A DNA stretch of 64,000 nt from Streptomyces sp. NBC_00440. GTDB lineage: Bacteria > Actinomycetota > Actinomycetes > Streptomycetales > Streptomycetaceae. The stretch spans positions 6,083,501 through 6,147,500 of the forward strand of contig NZ_CP107921.1 in assembly GCF_036014215.1 (NCBI RefSeq). Direction: 5' to 3'. The translations under genes and the position numbers were made by a program. Below are positions 1 through 8,834 of this stretch, one piece after another (the first letter of the stretch is position 1; the number at the start of each line of letters is the position of its first letter). The notes beneath the pieces were generated by a model, which worked only from the letters and a program-made list of their open reading frames with translations, ran no database searches and was not told the DNA's origin.

Positions 1-2079
1 ACGGCGGGCGACGACCTCAAGGTCCAGCTCGGGCTGCTGGACGCCCGGCACGTCGCCGGTGACCAGGGGCTGATCACCGGGCTGCGGACGGCGGTACTCG
101 CCGACTGGCGCAACCAGGCGCCGAAGCGGCTGCCCGAGCTGTACGAGCTGTGCCAGGAGCGCGCCGAGCGCCAGGGCGAGCTGCAGTTCCTCCTCGAACC
201 CGACATCAAGGAGGCCAGGGGCGGGCTGCGGGACGCCACCGCGCTGCGCGCCGTCGCCGCGTCCTGGCTGGCCGACGCACCCCGCGAAGGGCTGGACGGC
301 GCCCGCAGGCGGCTCCTCGACGTACGGGACGCGCTGCACCTGGTGACCGGGCGCGCCGGCGAACGGCTCGCGCTCCAGGAACAGGACCAGGTCGCCGCCG
401 AACTCGGACTCCTGGACGCCGACGTGCTGCTGCGCGAGGTGTACGAAGCCGCGCGCACCATCTCGTACGCCGGCGACGTCACCTGGCGCGAGGTCAACCG
501 GGTGCTGCGCGCGCGCTCCGCACGCCCCCGGCTGCGCTCCCTGCTCGGCGGTGGCGGCGGCAGGACAGCCGCGGCGGAACGGACCCCGCTCGCGGAAGGC
601 GTGGTGGAGCAGGAGGGCGAGGTGGTGCTGGCCCGCACGGCCCGGCCCGAGCGCGACCCCGTACTGCCGCTGCGGGCGGCAGCCGCGGCGGCGCAGGCCG
701 GGCTGCCGGTCTCCCTGCATGCCGTGCGCCGGCTGGCGGCCGGCGCACGCCCGCTCCCGGTGCCCTGGCCCGCCGAGGCCCGCGAACAGCTGGTCACCCT
801 GCTCGGCGCGGGCGAGTCCACGGTGCCGGTCTGGGAGGCGCTGGAGGCGGAGGGGCTGATCAGCGGGCTGCTGCCGGACTGGGAGCGGGTGCGGTGCAGG
901 CCGCAGCGGAACGCCGTGCACACCTGGACCGTCGACCGGCATCTCGTCGAGACCGCCGTACGGGCGTCCTCGCTGACCCGCCGGGTGGGCCGGCCCGACC
1001 TGCTGCTCGTCGCGGCCCTGCTGCACGACATCGGCAAGGGCTGGCCGGGCGACCACTCGGTGGCCGGCGAAGTCATCGCCCGGGACGTGGCCACCCGGAT
1101 CGGCTTCGACCAGGCGGACGCCGAGGTGCTCGCCGTCCTCGTACGCCACCATCTGCTGCTCGTGGAGACGGCGACCCGGCGCGACCTGGACGACCCGGCG
1201 ACCGTGACCTCGGTCGCCGGAGCGGTGAAATCCGCCGCCACGCTGGAGCTGCTGCACGCGCTGACCGAGGCCGACGCGCTGGCGACCGGGCCCGCGGCCT
1301 GGTCCTCCTGGCGGGCGTCGCTCGTGGACGACCTGGTCGGCCGGGTCGCCGCGGTACTGGCGGGCGAGGTGCCCGAGGAGCCGGAGGCGGGCGCGCCTGG
1401 CGCCGAGCACGAGCGGCTGGCCGTCGAGGCGGTGCGCACCGGCGGCCCGGTCCTGGCCCTGCATGCCAGGACCGGGGAACCGCAGGAGGACGGCGCCCCG
1501 GAACCGGTGGGCGTGGAACTGCTCATCGCGCTCCGCGACCGGCCCGGCGTCCTGCCCGCCGTCACCGGGGTGCTGGCGCTGCACCGGCTGACCGTGCGCG
1601 CGGCCGACCTGCGCGCCGTCGAGCTGCCCACCGAACTGGGCCCGGAGGTGGCGGTGCTGCTGCTGACCTGGCGGGTGGCGGCCGAGTACGGATCGCTCCC
1701 GCAGGCCACGAGGCTGCGCGCCGATCTCGTACGGGCGCTGGACGGATCGCTGGACGTCCGCGCCAGACTGGCCGAACGGGAGGCGGCCTACCCGCGCCGA
1801 CGCGGGGTCAAGGCGCCGCCGCCCCGGGTGAAGGTGGCCCCCGCCGGCTCCCGGCTGGCCACCGTGATCGAGGTCCGCGCGCAGGACGCACCGGGGCTGC
1901 TGTACCGGATCGGCCTGGCGCTGGAGACGGCCGGGGTGGCGGTACGCAGCGCTCACGTCTCCACGCTCGGGGCCAACGCGGTGGACGCGTTCTATGTGAC
2001 GGGACAGGACGGGGAACCGCTCCCGGCGGAGGAGGCGGCCGGGCTGGCCAGGGAGCTGGAGGCCGGGCTGCGGGAGTGA
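1..2079 (+). CDS. glnD: PII uridylyltransferase/adenylyltransferase GlnD, 3' part
   Basis: The frame is open from the first base, so the 5' end of the gene, including most of the nucleotidyltransferase domain, lies outside the window. The visible 692 residues contain the conserved linker EPDIKEARGGLRD (nt 196-234), an HD phosphohydrolase motif LLHDIGKG (His and Asp codons at nt 1024-1029) and two C-terminal ACT domains (about nt 1507-1617 and 1855-2007). GlnD enzymes modify and demodify the PII protein GlnK in response to glutamine; in actinomycetes the modification is adenylylation. In Streptomyces the gene normally follows amtB and glnK, which would lie just upstream. A hairpin at 2130-2163 probably ends the transcript. 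The family is certain; I cannot judge the catalytic site because it is cut off. Confidence 0.95.
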   Translation, partial: TAGDDLKVQLGLLDARHVAGDQGLITGLRTAVLADWRNQAPKRLPELYELCQERAERQGELQFLLEPDIKEARGGLRDATALRAVAASWLADAPREGLDGARRRLLDVRDALHLVTGRAGERLALQEQDQVAAELGLLDADVLLREVYEAARTISYAGDVTWREVNRVLRARSARPRLRSLLGGGGGRTAAAERTPLAEGVVEQEGEVVLARTARPERDPVLPLRAAAAAAQAGLPVSLHAVRRLAAGARPLPVPWPAEAREQLVTLLGAGESTVPVWEALEAEGLISGLLPDWERVRCRPQRNAVHTWTVDRHLVETAVRASSLTRRVGRPDLLLVAALLHDIGKGWPGDHSVAGEVIARDVATRIGFDQADAEVLAVLVRHHLLLVETATRRDLDDPATVTSVAGAVKSAATLELLHALTEADALATGPAAWSSWRASLVDDLVGRVAAVLAGEVPEEPEAGAPGAEHERLAVEAVRTGGPVLALHARTGEPQEDGAPEPVGVELLIALRDRPGVLPAVTGVLALHRLTVRAADLRAVELPTELGPEVAVLLLTWRVAAEYGSLPQATRLRADLVRALDGSLDVRARLAEREAAYPRRRGVKAPPPRVKVAPAGSRLATVIEVRAQDAPGLLYRIGLALETAGVAVRSAHVSTLGANAVDAFYVTGQDGEPLPAEEAAGLARELEAGLRE

Positions 2080-2129
2080 GCGAGAGCGGGGCCCGCGCGC
2101 CGGCCGGCCGGGTCCCGCGCCCTGCCCCT

Positions 2130-2163
2130 TCTGCCCCTGCCCCCGACAGAGGGGAGGGGCAGA
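2130..2163 (+). terminator. Hairpin terminator after glnD
   Basis: TCTGCCCCT (2130-2138) can pair with AGGGGCAGA (2155-2163), extended inward by CCCC/GGGG. It lies between glnD and ffh. There is no U-run, which is usual for Streptomyces terminators. Confidence 0.55.
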
Positions 2164-2236
2164 CCCGACCCACCCGGTCCGGATACCCTGGGGTCCAACC
2201 GTCCCCCCGCCCCCGACCCGAGGATCCGCGACCGCC

Positions 2237-3781
2237 GTGTTCGATACCCTCTCCGACCGCCTTGCCGCGACTTTCAAGAACCTCCGGGGCAAAGGGCGCC
2301 TCAGCGAGGCGGACATCGATGCCACCGCGCGCGAAATCCGTATCGCCCTCCTTGAGGCGGACGTCGCGCTGCCCGTCGTCCGCGCCTTCATCAAGCAGGT
2401 CAAGGAGCGCGCGGCCGGCGCCGAGGTCTCCCAGGCGCTGAACCCGGCCCAGCAGGTCATCAAGATCGTCAACGAGGAGCTCATCGGCATCCTCGGTGGC
2501 GAGACCCGCCGCCTCCGCTTCGCCAAGCAGCCGCCGACCGTGATCATGCTCGCGGGCCTCCAGGGCGCGGGCAAGACGACCCTCGCCGGAAAGCTCGGTC
2601 TCTGGCTCAAGGGCCAGGGCCACACCCCGCTGCTCGTGGCGTGCGACCTCCAGCGTCCCAACGCCGTGAACCAGCTGAGCGTGGTCGCCGAGCGCGCGGG
2701 CGTCGCCGTGTACGCCCCCGAGCCGGGCAACGGCGTCGGCGACCCGGTCAAGGTCGCCCAGGACTCGATCGAGTTCGCCAAGTCCAAGCAGTACGACGTC
2801 GTCGTGGTCGACACCGCGGGCCGTCTGGGCATCGACCAGGAGCTGATGCAGCAGGCCGCGGACATCCGCGACGCCGTCAGCCCCGACGAGGTCCTCTTCG
2901 TCGTCGACGCGATGATCGGCCAGGACGCGGTCAACACCGCCGAGGCGTTCCGCGACGGCGTCGGCTTCGACGGAGTGGTGCTCTCCAAGCTCGACGGCGA
3001 CGCACGCGGTGGTGCGGCCCTCTCGATCGCGCACGTCACCGGCCGGCAGATCATGTTCGCCTCCAACGGCGAGAAGCTGGACGAGTTCGACACGTTCCAC
3101 CCGGACCGCATGGCGTCCCGGATCCTCGGCATGGGCGACATGCTCAGCCTCATCGAGAAGGCCGAGCAGACCTTCAGCCAGGCCGAGGCCGAGCAGATGG
3201 CCTCCAAGCTGGCGAGCAGCAAGGGCGGCAAGGACTTCACGCTCGATGACTTCCTGGCTCAGATGGAGCAGGTCAGGAAGATGGGCAGCATCTCCAAGCT
3301 GCTCGGGATGCTGCCCGGCATGGGGCAGATGAAGGAGCAGATCAACAACATCGACGAGCGGGACGTGGACCGCACCGCCGCGATCATCAAGTCGATGACC
3401 CCGGCCGAGCGCCAGGACCCGACGATCATCAACGGCTCACGCCGGGCGCGGGTGGCCAAGGGGTCGGGCGTCGAGGTCAGCGCCGTGAAGAGCCTGGTGG
3501 AGCGGTTCTTCGAGGCGCGCAAGATGATGTCGCGGATGGCTCAGGGCGGCGGTATGCCGGGCATGCCGGGTATGCCCGGCATGGGTGGCGGCCCCGGTCG
3601 GCAGAAGAAGCAGCAGAAGCAGGCCAAGGGCAAGCGCAAGAGCGGTAACCCGATGAAGCGCAAGGCGGACGAAGAGGCCGCCGCCGCCCGCCGCGAGCAG
3701 GGCGGTGCGCCGGGCCTGCCGGCCGGTCAGGACGCGAAGAACTTCGAACTCCCGGACGAGTTCAAGAAGTTCATGGGCTGA
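2237..3781 (+). CDS. ffh: Signal recognition particle GTPase Ffh (SRP54)
   Basis: Ffh binds signal sequences of nascent inner-membrane and secreted proteins and, with SRP RNA and FtsY, delivers ribosomes to the Sec translocon. The 514-residue protein has the N-terminal helical bundle, then the G domain with P-loop GLQGAGKTT (residues 107-115), DTAGR (192-196) and SKLDGD, and the methionine-rich M domain from about residue 300. The C-terminal tail is unusually Met/Gly/Pro-rich (three MPG units) followed by a Lys/Arg-rich stretch, common in actinobacterial Ffh. The start is a GTG at 2237; GAGG lies about 14 nt upstream. It is convergent with the methyltransferase gene and shares a long hairpin with it. 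The next genes for secretion are the four signal peptidases about 6 kb downstream. Confidence 0.97.
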   Translation: MFDTLSDRLAATFKNLRGKGRLSEADIDATAREIRIALLEADVALPVVRAFIKQVKERAAGAEVSQALNPAQQVIKIVNEELIGILGGETRRLRFAKQPPTVIMLAGLQGAGKTTLAGKLGLWLKGQGHTPLLVACDLQRPNAVNQLSVVAERAGVAVYAPEPGNGVGDPVKVAQDSIEFAKSKQYDVVVVDTAGRLGIDQELMQQAADIRDAVSPDEVLFVVDAMIGQDAVNTAEAFRDGVGFDGVVLSKLDGDARGGAALSIAHVTGRQIMFASNGEKLDEFDTFHPDRMASRILGMGDMLSLIEKAEQTFSQAEAEQMASKLASSKGGKDFTLDDFLAQMEQVRKMGSISKLLGMLPGMGQMKEQINNIDERDVDRTAAIIKSMTPAERQDPTIINGSRRARVAKGSGVEVSAVKSLVERFFEARKMMSRMAQGGGMPGMPGMPGMGGGPGRQKKQQKQAKGKRKSGNPMKRKADEEAAAARREQGGAPGLPAGQDAKNFELPDEFKKFMG

Positions 3782-3814
3782 CCGACACCCGCGCGGCACG
3801 CACCCGTGCGTACG

Positions 3815-3864
3815 GCGAAGCGGCCCATGCCTCCCCGACATCCGGGAGGCACGGGCCGCTTCGC
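3815..3864. terminator. Bidirectional terminator between ffh and methyltransferase gene
   Basis: GCGAAGCGGCCC (3815-3826) pairs perfectly with GGGCCGCTTCGC (3853-3864), and after a small mismatch GCCTCCC (3829-3835) pairs with GGGAGGC (3844-3850), giving about 20 bp around an 8-nt loop. The position between two convergent genes fits a terminator for both. Confidence 0.85.
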
Positions 3865-3895
3865 GTCGGTCGGGGGAGCCGGGCGGTCAGGGGGG

Positions 3896-4738
3896 TCAGG
3901 CCGTCCGGGCGACCACATAACGGAAGATGTTCGGCATCCACACCGTGCCGTCGCGCCGCAGATGGGGATGGAGCGCCTCGGCGACCTCCTTCTTCACCTG
4001 GTCCCGGTCCGTCGCCCGTATCGCCGCGTCGAAGAGTCCGGTCGAGAGCAGCCCCCGCACCGCGCTCCGCAGGTCCGCGTAGCCGAACGGGCAGGCGACC
4101 CGCCCCGACCCGTCGAGCTTCAGCCCGGCCCGCGCCGCGACCTCCTCCAGATCGTCCCTGCGCGGCTGGCGCACGGCATCGGCCAGTCGGGTGGCGACCC
4201 GCAGTACGGCCGACGCCGAGCAGCGCTCGGGCGGCCCCCAGCCGGTCAGGACCACCGCACTGCCGCGCTCCAACAGCGGCACCGCGTCCTCGACGGCGGG
4301 GGTCAGCCCGTCAGGGTCACCCGCGACGCCGCCCAGCGGCTCGAAAGCGGTCAGCAGGTTGTACGGCGCCGCCGTGACCGCCGAGGCGTCGGCAGGGCTG
4401 CCGTGCACCAGCCGGGGCCGACCGCGCCGTGCGCCCGGCGCACTGTCCGGGCCGTCGGGGAGCAGCCGCTCCCGGGCCAGCGCTATGCGCTCGGCGTGCG
4501 TGTCCACGCCCGTGACGCTCGCGCCGCGGGCGGCGGCCATGAGCAGGGCGAGCCCCGAGCCGCAGCCGATGCCGAGCAGCCGGGTGGCGCTGCCCGCGTC
4601 CAGCCGCTTGTAGACCGCTTCGTACAGCGGCACCAGCATCCGTTCCTGGATCTCGGCCCAGTCGCGGGCACGGGCGACCGCTTCCTCAGTGGGAGTCGCA
4701 GCCGCGGACCGGTGGTTCCGGACGAGCGTTGATGACAT
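3896..4738 (-). CDS. SAM-dependent methyltransferase
   Basis: A 280-residue protein with a class I methyltransferase fold: the SAM-binding glycine motif LLGIGCGSGLALL lies at residues 54-66 and the acidic residue after strand 2 (GVDTHAE) at about 79. No substrate-specific motif is recognisable, so the methylated molecule is unknown. The reading frame stays open upstream to 4921, but the extension is unlike conserved methyltransferase sequence; ATG at 4738 is the likely start, although its Shine-Dalgarno sequence is weak. The gene is transcribed away from proS across a 220-bp divergent region and ends at the shared hairpin with ffh. Confidence 0.75.
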   Translation of the reverse strand: MSSTLVRNHRSAAATPTEEAVARARDWAEIQERMLVPLYEAVYKRLDAGSATRLLGIGCGSGLALLMAAARGASVTGVDTHAERIALARERLLPDGPDSAPGARRGRPRLVHGSPADASAVTAAPYNLLTAFEPLGGVAGDPDGLTPAVEDAVPLLERGSAVVLTGWGPPERCSASAVLRVATRLADAVRQPRRDDLEEVAARAGLKLDGSGRVACPFGYADLRSAVRGLLSTGLFDAAIRATDRDQVKKEVAEALHPHLRRDGTVWMPNIFRYVVARTA

Positions 4739-4958
4739 CGAAGCGCCCCAATTCGCCGAGAGATCAGTTGTGCCCTGTGTGCAAAACCCCCGTGCAGATG
4801 TGCGCGCACTGTCCCTTTGCCAGAGAACTCCGCATCCGCGCGCAAGTCCAGGGGTGGTGAGGCAATGCTTGCGTTCCCGGAATATGCATCCCGACCGTGC
4901 GCCTCCGGGAGCAAAAATCAATCACGCTTCCGGAGGTACTCGCCGTACGATTCGCGCC

Positions 4959-6404
4959 ATGAAAAAGACTCCCGTTCTCACGCCCCGGGCGGACGACTTT
5001 CCCCGCTGGTACCAGGACTTGATCAACAAGGCCGAACTCGCGGACAACGGCCCGGTGCGGGGCACCATGGTCATCCGCCCGTACGGCTACGGGCTGTGGG
5101 AGCGGATGCAGCAGGAGCTGGACGCCCGCATCAAGGCCGCGGGCGCTCAGAACGCCTACTTCCCGCTCTTCATCCCCCAGTCTTACCTGACTCGCGAAGC
5201 TGAGCATGTCGAGGGATTCGCACCGGAGCTCGCCCTGGTCACCCACGCCGGCGGTAAGGAGCTCGAAGAGCCGGTGGTCGTGAGGCCCACATCCGAGACG
5301 ATCGTCAACGAATACTTCTCGAAATGGGTGCAGAGCTATCGCGATCTGCCGCTGCTGATCAATCAGTGGGCGAATGTGGTCCGTTGGGAGATGCGGCCCA
5401 GGGTGTTCCTGCGCACCACGGAATTCCTGTGGCAGGAGGGGCACACCGCCCACGCGAGCCGCGAAGAGGCCCATGACTACGCTGCGTACATCCACCGGGA
5501 CGTCTACGCGGATTTCATGGTCAATGTGCTCGGTATCGATGTCGTGCCCGGCCGCAAGACCGCCGCTGAACGGTTCGCGGGCGCCATCAACACCCTGACG
5601 CTCGAAGCCATGATGGGGGACGGCAAGGCCCTCCAGATGGGCACGAGCCATGAACTGGGCACCAACTTCGCCAAGGCGTTCCACACCGAGTACCTGTCGA
5701 AGGACGGCGACCGGGAACTGGTCTGGCAGACCTCCTGGGGCGCCACGACCCGGCTGGTCGGCGGGCTGATCATGTCGCACGGCGACGACAGCGGCCTGCG
5801 GGTGCCGCCCCGGCTCGCGGCCGTGCAGGCCGTGGTGGTCGCCATCAAGGGAGACGAGGCGGTGGCGAAGGCCCGCGAGACCGGCGCGCGGCTGGAGGCG
5901 GCGGGGATCAGGGTCCGCGTCGACGACCGCACCGACATCCCCTTCGGCCGGCGGGCCGTCGACTGGGAGCTCAAGGGCGTCCCGGTACGGATCGAGATCG
6001 GCCCGCGGGACCTGGCGGAGGGGACGGCGGTACTGGTCCGCCGGGTGGTGGACCCGCACGCCACCGACGCCTCAGACGGTCACGGCGGCAAGGAGTCCGT
6101 ACGGCTGGACGAGCTGCCCCGGCTGCTGCCCGCGGTGCTCGAAGAGGCGCAGAGCCGGTTGCTGCTGGAGTCGCGGGAGCGCCGGGAGTCCCGTACCAGC
6201 GACGTGCGGACGGCCGGTGAGGCCGCCGAGGTGGCGGCCGCGGGCGGCTGGGCCAGGATTCCGTGGGCCCTCCTCGGCCCCGAGGGCGAGGCCGCACTCG
6301 CCGGGCACTCGGCCTCCGTACGGTGTCTGGTCGCCGAGGACGGGTCGGTGCCGGAGTCGGACGACGCTCCCGGTAACGTCGCTCTGGTCGCTCGTGCGTA
6401 CTAG
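4959..6404 (+). CDS. proS: Prolyl-tRNA synthetase, short type without editing domain
   Basis: This class II synthetase charges tRNA(Pro). At 481 residues it is the compact eukaryote/archaea-like type, shorter than the bacterial form of about 570 residues, which has an INS editing domain. Motif 2 is seen in VVRWEMRPRVFLRTTEFLWQEGHTA split over nt 5379-5450, preceded by VVVRPTSETI. The chain ends in ARAY with a C-terminal tyrosine, as in archaeal-type ProRS. Streptomyces genomes often carry a second, bacterial-type proS elsewhere. The start is ATG 4959; GGAGG lies 22 nt upstream, too far for a good ribosome site, so a leaderless or weakly initiated mRNA is possible. Codons at about 5178-5560 are clearly less GC-biased than the rest of the gene. 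The stop codon is inside the terminator stem. Confidence 0.92.
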   Translation: MKKTPVLTPRADDFPRWYQDLINKAELADNGPVRGTMVIRPYGYGLWERMQQELDARIKAAGAQNAYFPLFIPQSYLTREAEHVEGFAPELALVTHAGGKELEEPVVVRPTSETIVNEYFSKWVQSYRDLPLLINQWANVVRWEMRPRVFLRTTEFLWQEGHTAHASREEAHDYAAYIHRDVYADFMVNVLGIDVVPGRKTAAERFAGAINTLTLEAMMGDGKALQMGTSHELGTNFAKAFHTEYLSKDGDRELVWQTSWGATTRLVGGLIMSHGDDSGLRVPPRLAAVQAVVVAIKGDEAVAKARETGARLEAAGIRVRVDDRTDIPFGRRAVDWELKGVPVRIEIGPRDLAEGTAVLVRRVVDPHATDASDGHGGKESVRLDELPRLLPAVLEEAQSRLLLESRERRESRTSDVRTAGEAAEVAAAGGWARIPWALLGPEGEAALAGHSASVRCLVAEDGSVPESDDAPGNVALVARAY

Positions 6405-6443
6405 GTCCTGTCCGGCCCACGAAGATCGGCCGGACGGGACCTA
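6402..6443 (+). terminator. proS terminator overlapping the stop codon
   Basis: A 16-bp stem with one G-U pair: TAGGTCCTGTCCGGCC (6402-6417) with GGCCGGACGGGACCTA (6428-6443) around a 10-nt loop. The TAG stop codon of proS is the first three bases of the stem. Confidence 0.85.
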
Positions 6444-6723
6444 GCCGCTCGTACTGGCCGTGCGTACTGCCTGTGCGCCGGTGAATCGGCCGAAACGCCC
6501 CTTGCGCGCCCGCCGGTGAGGTGCGAACCGGCGTGGGACCCATGGCTGCGCGCCGGGGCGTACGAGACCCTAAGTACCACCTTGGTGTGAGCTGTGAGGC
6601 TTCTCCGCAGATCAGCGCACCCGCCCTCGTCCGGACGCATCAAGGGCAACTGACGGGTAGGTGCAAATTATTTGGGATGCCCCGGAATAGGAACACAGCG
6701 GCACCCCGGCTCGTTGTCACGAC
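6405..6723. other. 319-bp non-coding gap between proS and the SprT-like gene
   Basis: Apart from the proS terminator at its left end I see no gene, RNA or repeat here. Its right end (about 6660-6720) is AT-richer, with AAATTATTTGGGATG and GGAATAGGAA, and probably holds the promoter of the next gene, but no -35/-10 pair at standard spacing can be assigned with confidence. Confidence 0.6.
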
Positions 6724-7317
6724 GTGAGCACGACACCAACTGTCCTCGCCGCAGAGCTGGCGCAGGCGTGGGCCGATATTCAGCGGTACCACCCCGAGCT
6801 GCCGGATCTAGCCGCGCCCGAGTCCCTGATCGGCGAGTCCTCGTCCGCCTGCGGCGCTGAACTCTCCTTCGAGCGACTGCTCCATGAGGCAGTCCACGGC
6901 ATCGCCGCCGCGCGAGGTGTCCGCGACACCTCGCGCGCCGGCCGCTACCACAACCGCAGGTTCCTGGCGATCGCCGAGGAGATGGGGCTCGACCACCCCG
7001 AGGAGCCGCATCCCAGCAGCGGCTTCTCGCTGGTCTCGCTCAACCCCGAGGCGAAGCGCAGGTACCGGCAGACGATCGAAAGACTGCAGCGTGCGCTCAA
7101 GGCGCACACCGCGGCGACGGCCGCCGACACCAAACGCTCCTTCCGCGGACCTGCCGCACGGCACGGTTCCTCCGGCGGCGGAGTGCGGGTGAAGGCGGTC
7201 TGCGACTGCGGCCGCAACGTCCGGGTCGTCCCGTCCGTGCTGGCCCAGGCGCCCATCGTCTGCGGTGGCTGCGGAAAGGCTTTCCGTATCCCGGAAGTGG
7301 TCGCAGCAGCCGGCTGA
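6724..7317 (+). CDS. SprT-like zinc metallopeptidase with C-terminal zinc ribbon
   Basis: The 197-residue protein has the zincin motif HEAVH (residues 54-58) with a further His at RYHNRRF (about 76), the arrangement of SprT-like domains, and ends in a zinc ribbon made of CDCGRN and CGGCGKAF. SprT-like proteins related to eukaryotic SPRTN include proteases of DNA-bound proteins; no bacterial substrate is implied here. The start is GTG 6724 with no Shine-Dalgarno sequence immediately upstream, so it may be leaderless. It stands alone between proS and rpsP. Confidence in the fold is good, in the role low. Confidence 0.75.
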   Translation: MSTTPTVLAAELAQAWADIQRYHPELPDLAAPESLIGESSSACGAELSFERLLHEAVHGIAAARGVRDTSRAGRYHNRRFLAIAEEMGLDHPEEPHPSSGFSLVSLNPEAKRRYRQTIERLQRALKAHTAATAADTKRSFRGPAARHGSSGGGVRVKAVCDCGRNVRVVPSVLAQAPIVCGGCGKAFRIPEVVAAAG

Positions 7318-7480
7318 CCCGGGGTGCCGCAACGTATGGCACAATGGCTAGCTGTACTCGACAGCCGCACAGGAACCCTCTCGTCCTCCGGCTGACGCGT
7401 CCATCGGGCACCCGAGTACCGCAACCCCACGTGGCATCTCGTTGTGCCCAACCACGTCAAGACCAGGAGACACCACTTCC

Positions 7481-7927
7481 GTGGCAGTCAAGATCAAGCT
7501 GAAGCGTCTGGGCAAGATCCGTTCGCCTCACTACCGCATCGTCGTCGCCGACTCCCGTACCCGCCGTGATGGCCGGGCCATCGAGGAGATCGGCCTGTAC
7601 CACCCGGTGCAGAACCCTTCGCGCATCGAGGTCAACTCGGAGCGTGCGCAGTACTGGCTGTCCGTCGGCGCCCAGCCGACCGAGCCGGTCATGGCGATCC
7701 TGAAGCTCACCGGTGACTGGCAGGCGCACAAGGGCCTCCCGGCCCCCGCGCCGCTGCTCCAGCCGGAGCCGAAGGCCGACAAGCGCGCCGCGTTCGAGGC
7801 GTTCGCCAAGTCCATCGAGGGCGACGAGCCGAAGGGTGAGGCCATCACCCCGAAGGCGAAGAAGGCCGACAAGAAGGCGGACGAGGCGGCTCCGGCCGCT
7901 GACTCCACCGAGTCGACCGAGGCCTGA
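7481..7927 (+). CDS. rpsP: 30S ribosomal protein S16
   Basis: Residues 1-80 ([40 protein letters not shown]) are classic S16, a small-subunit assembly protein. The 148-residue chain is much longer than the E. coli protein of 82 residues because of an Ala/Lys/Glu-rich tail, typical of actinobacteria. The GTG start at 7481 is set by AGGAG at 7465-7469, 11 nt upstream, and by the conserved N-terminus; the in-frame ATG-less extension upstream is not needed. It begins the rpsP-khpA-rimM-trmD group found in most bacteria. Confidence 0.97.
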   Translation: MAVKIKLKRLGKIRSPHYRIVVADSRTRRDGRAIEEIGLYHPVQNPSRIEVNSERAQYWLSVGAQPTEPVMAILKLTGDWQAHKGLPAPAPLLQPEPKADKRAAFEAFAKSIEGDEPKGEAITPKAKKADKKADEAAPAADSTESTEA

Positions 7928-7929
7928 GC

Positions 7930-8169
7930 ATGCTCGAGGAGGCTCTCGAGCACCTCGTGAAGGGCATCGTCGACAATCCCGACGACGTACAGGTCGCTTC
8001 GCGCAACCTCCGTCGCGGGCAGGTGCTGGAGGTCCGGGTGCACCCCGACGACCTCGGTAAGGTGATCGGCCGCAACGGCCGCACCGCGCGCGCCCTGCGC
8101 ACCATCGTGGGCGCCATCGGCGGCCGTGGCATCCGGGTCGACCTCGTCGACGTGGACCAGGTCCGCTGA
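7930..8169 (+). CDS. khpA: KH-domain RNA-binding protein (KhpA family)
   Basis: A 79-residue protein that is essentially one type II KH domain with the RNA-contact loop GRNG at residues 47-50 (KVIGRNGRTARALR). Such proteins bind RNA, often with a partner Jag/KhpB, and sit between rpsP and rimM in many Gram-positive bacteria. It starts 2 nt after the rpsP stop, so translation is probably coupled. A hairpin with a short U-run (8192-8226) follows. Confidence 0.92.
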   Translation: MLEEALEHLVKGIVDNPDDVQVASRNLRRGQVLEVRVHPDDLGKVIGRNGRTARALRTIVGAIGGRGIRVDLVDVDQVR

Positions 8170-8191
8170 GAAGTAGCTGAACACCGGCTCG

Positions 8192-8226
8192 GGCCGGGGA
8201 GGGCTGAGAAGCCGTCCCCGGCCTTT
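8192..8226 (+). terminator. Terminator after khpA
   Basis: GGCCGGGGA (8192-8200) pairs with TCCCCGGCC (8215-8223), followed by TTT. It would separate rpsP-khpA from rimM-trmD, or act as an attenuator. Confidence 0.75.
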
Positions 8227-8288
8227 GTCGTCCGCGGTGCGCGCGGCAACACTGGAACCAGCAGAATCATCAGAATGAGGAGCGAAGC

Positions 8289-8834
8289 GTGCAACTGGTA
8301 GTCGCACGGATCGGGCGCGCCCACGGGATCAAGGGCGAAGTCACCGTGGAGGTGCGCACGGACGAGCCCGAGCTGCGGCTCGGTCCCGGCGCGGTGCTCG
8401 CCACCGACCCTGCGGCCACCGGGCCGCTGACGATCGAGACAGGCCGGGTGCACAGCGGGAGGCTGCTGCTGCGCTTCGCGGGGGTCACGGACCGGACGGC
8501 CGCCGAGGCGCTCCGGAACACCCTGCTGATCGCCGACGTCGACCCGCAGCAGACTCCGGAGGACCCCGAGGAGTTCTACGACCACCAGCTGATGGACCTC
8601 GACGTGGTGCTGTCCGACGGCACCGAGATCGGCCGGATCACCGAGATCACCCACCTGCCCTCGCAGGACCTCTTCATCGTGGAGCGGCCCGACGGCAGCG
8701 AGGTCATGATCCCCTTCGTCGAGGAGATCGTCACCGAGATCGACCTGGAGGAGCAGCGGGCCGTCATCGACCCGCCGCCCGGCCTGATCGACGACAGCAG
8801 GGCCGAGGTCGCCGGCGCCCGGGACGACGACTGA
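8289..8834 (+). CDS. rimM: 16S rRNA processing protein RimM
   Basis: RimM helps mature the 3' domain of 16S rRNA through contact with ribosomal protein S19. The 181-residue chain opens with [20 protein letters not shown], the signature of the RimM N-terminal domain, and has the PRC-barrel half with DHQLMDLDV and [23 protein letters not shown] at 8289 follows GAGGAGCG at 8277-8284. Its stop overlaps the trmD start by one base (TGATG), so the two are co-translated. Confidence 0.96.
   Translation: MQLVVARIGRAHGIKGEVTVEVRTDEPELRLGPGAVLATDPAATGPLTIETGRVHSGRLLLRFAGVTDRTAAEALRNTLLIADVDPQQTPEDPEEFYDHQLMDLDVVLSDGTEIGRITEITHLPSQDLFIVERPDGSEVMIPFVEEIVTEIDLEEQRAVIDPPPGLIDDSRAEVAGARDDD

Noticed and set aside
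150..2441. 763-codon plus-strand frame overlapping glnD and the start of ffh
   Set aside because: Arg/Ala-rich shadow in a different frame; glnD and ffh explain the DNA.
4739..4921. N-terminal extension of the methyltransferase frame upstream of ATG 4738
   Set aside because: The extra 61 residues are not methyltransferase-like and would occupy the divergent promoter region with proS.
6684..6715. GGAAT...GTT resembling a SigR promoter before the SprT-like gene
   Set aside because: The spacer is 24 bp instead of 18-19 bp.
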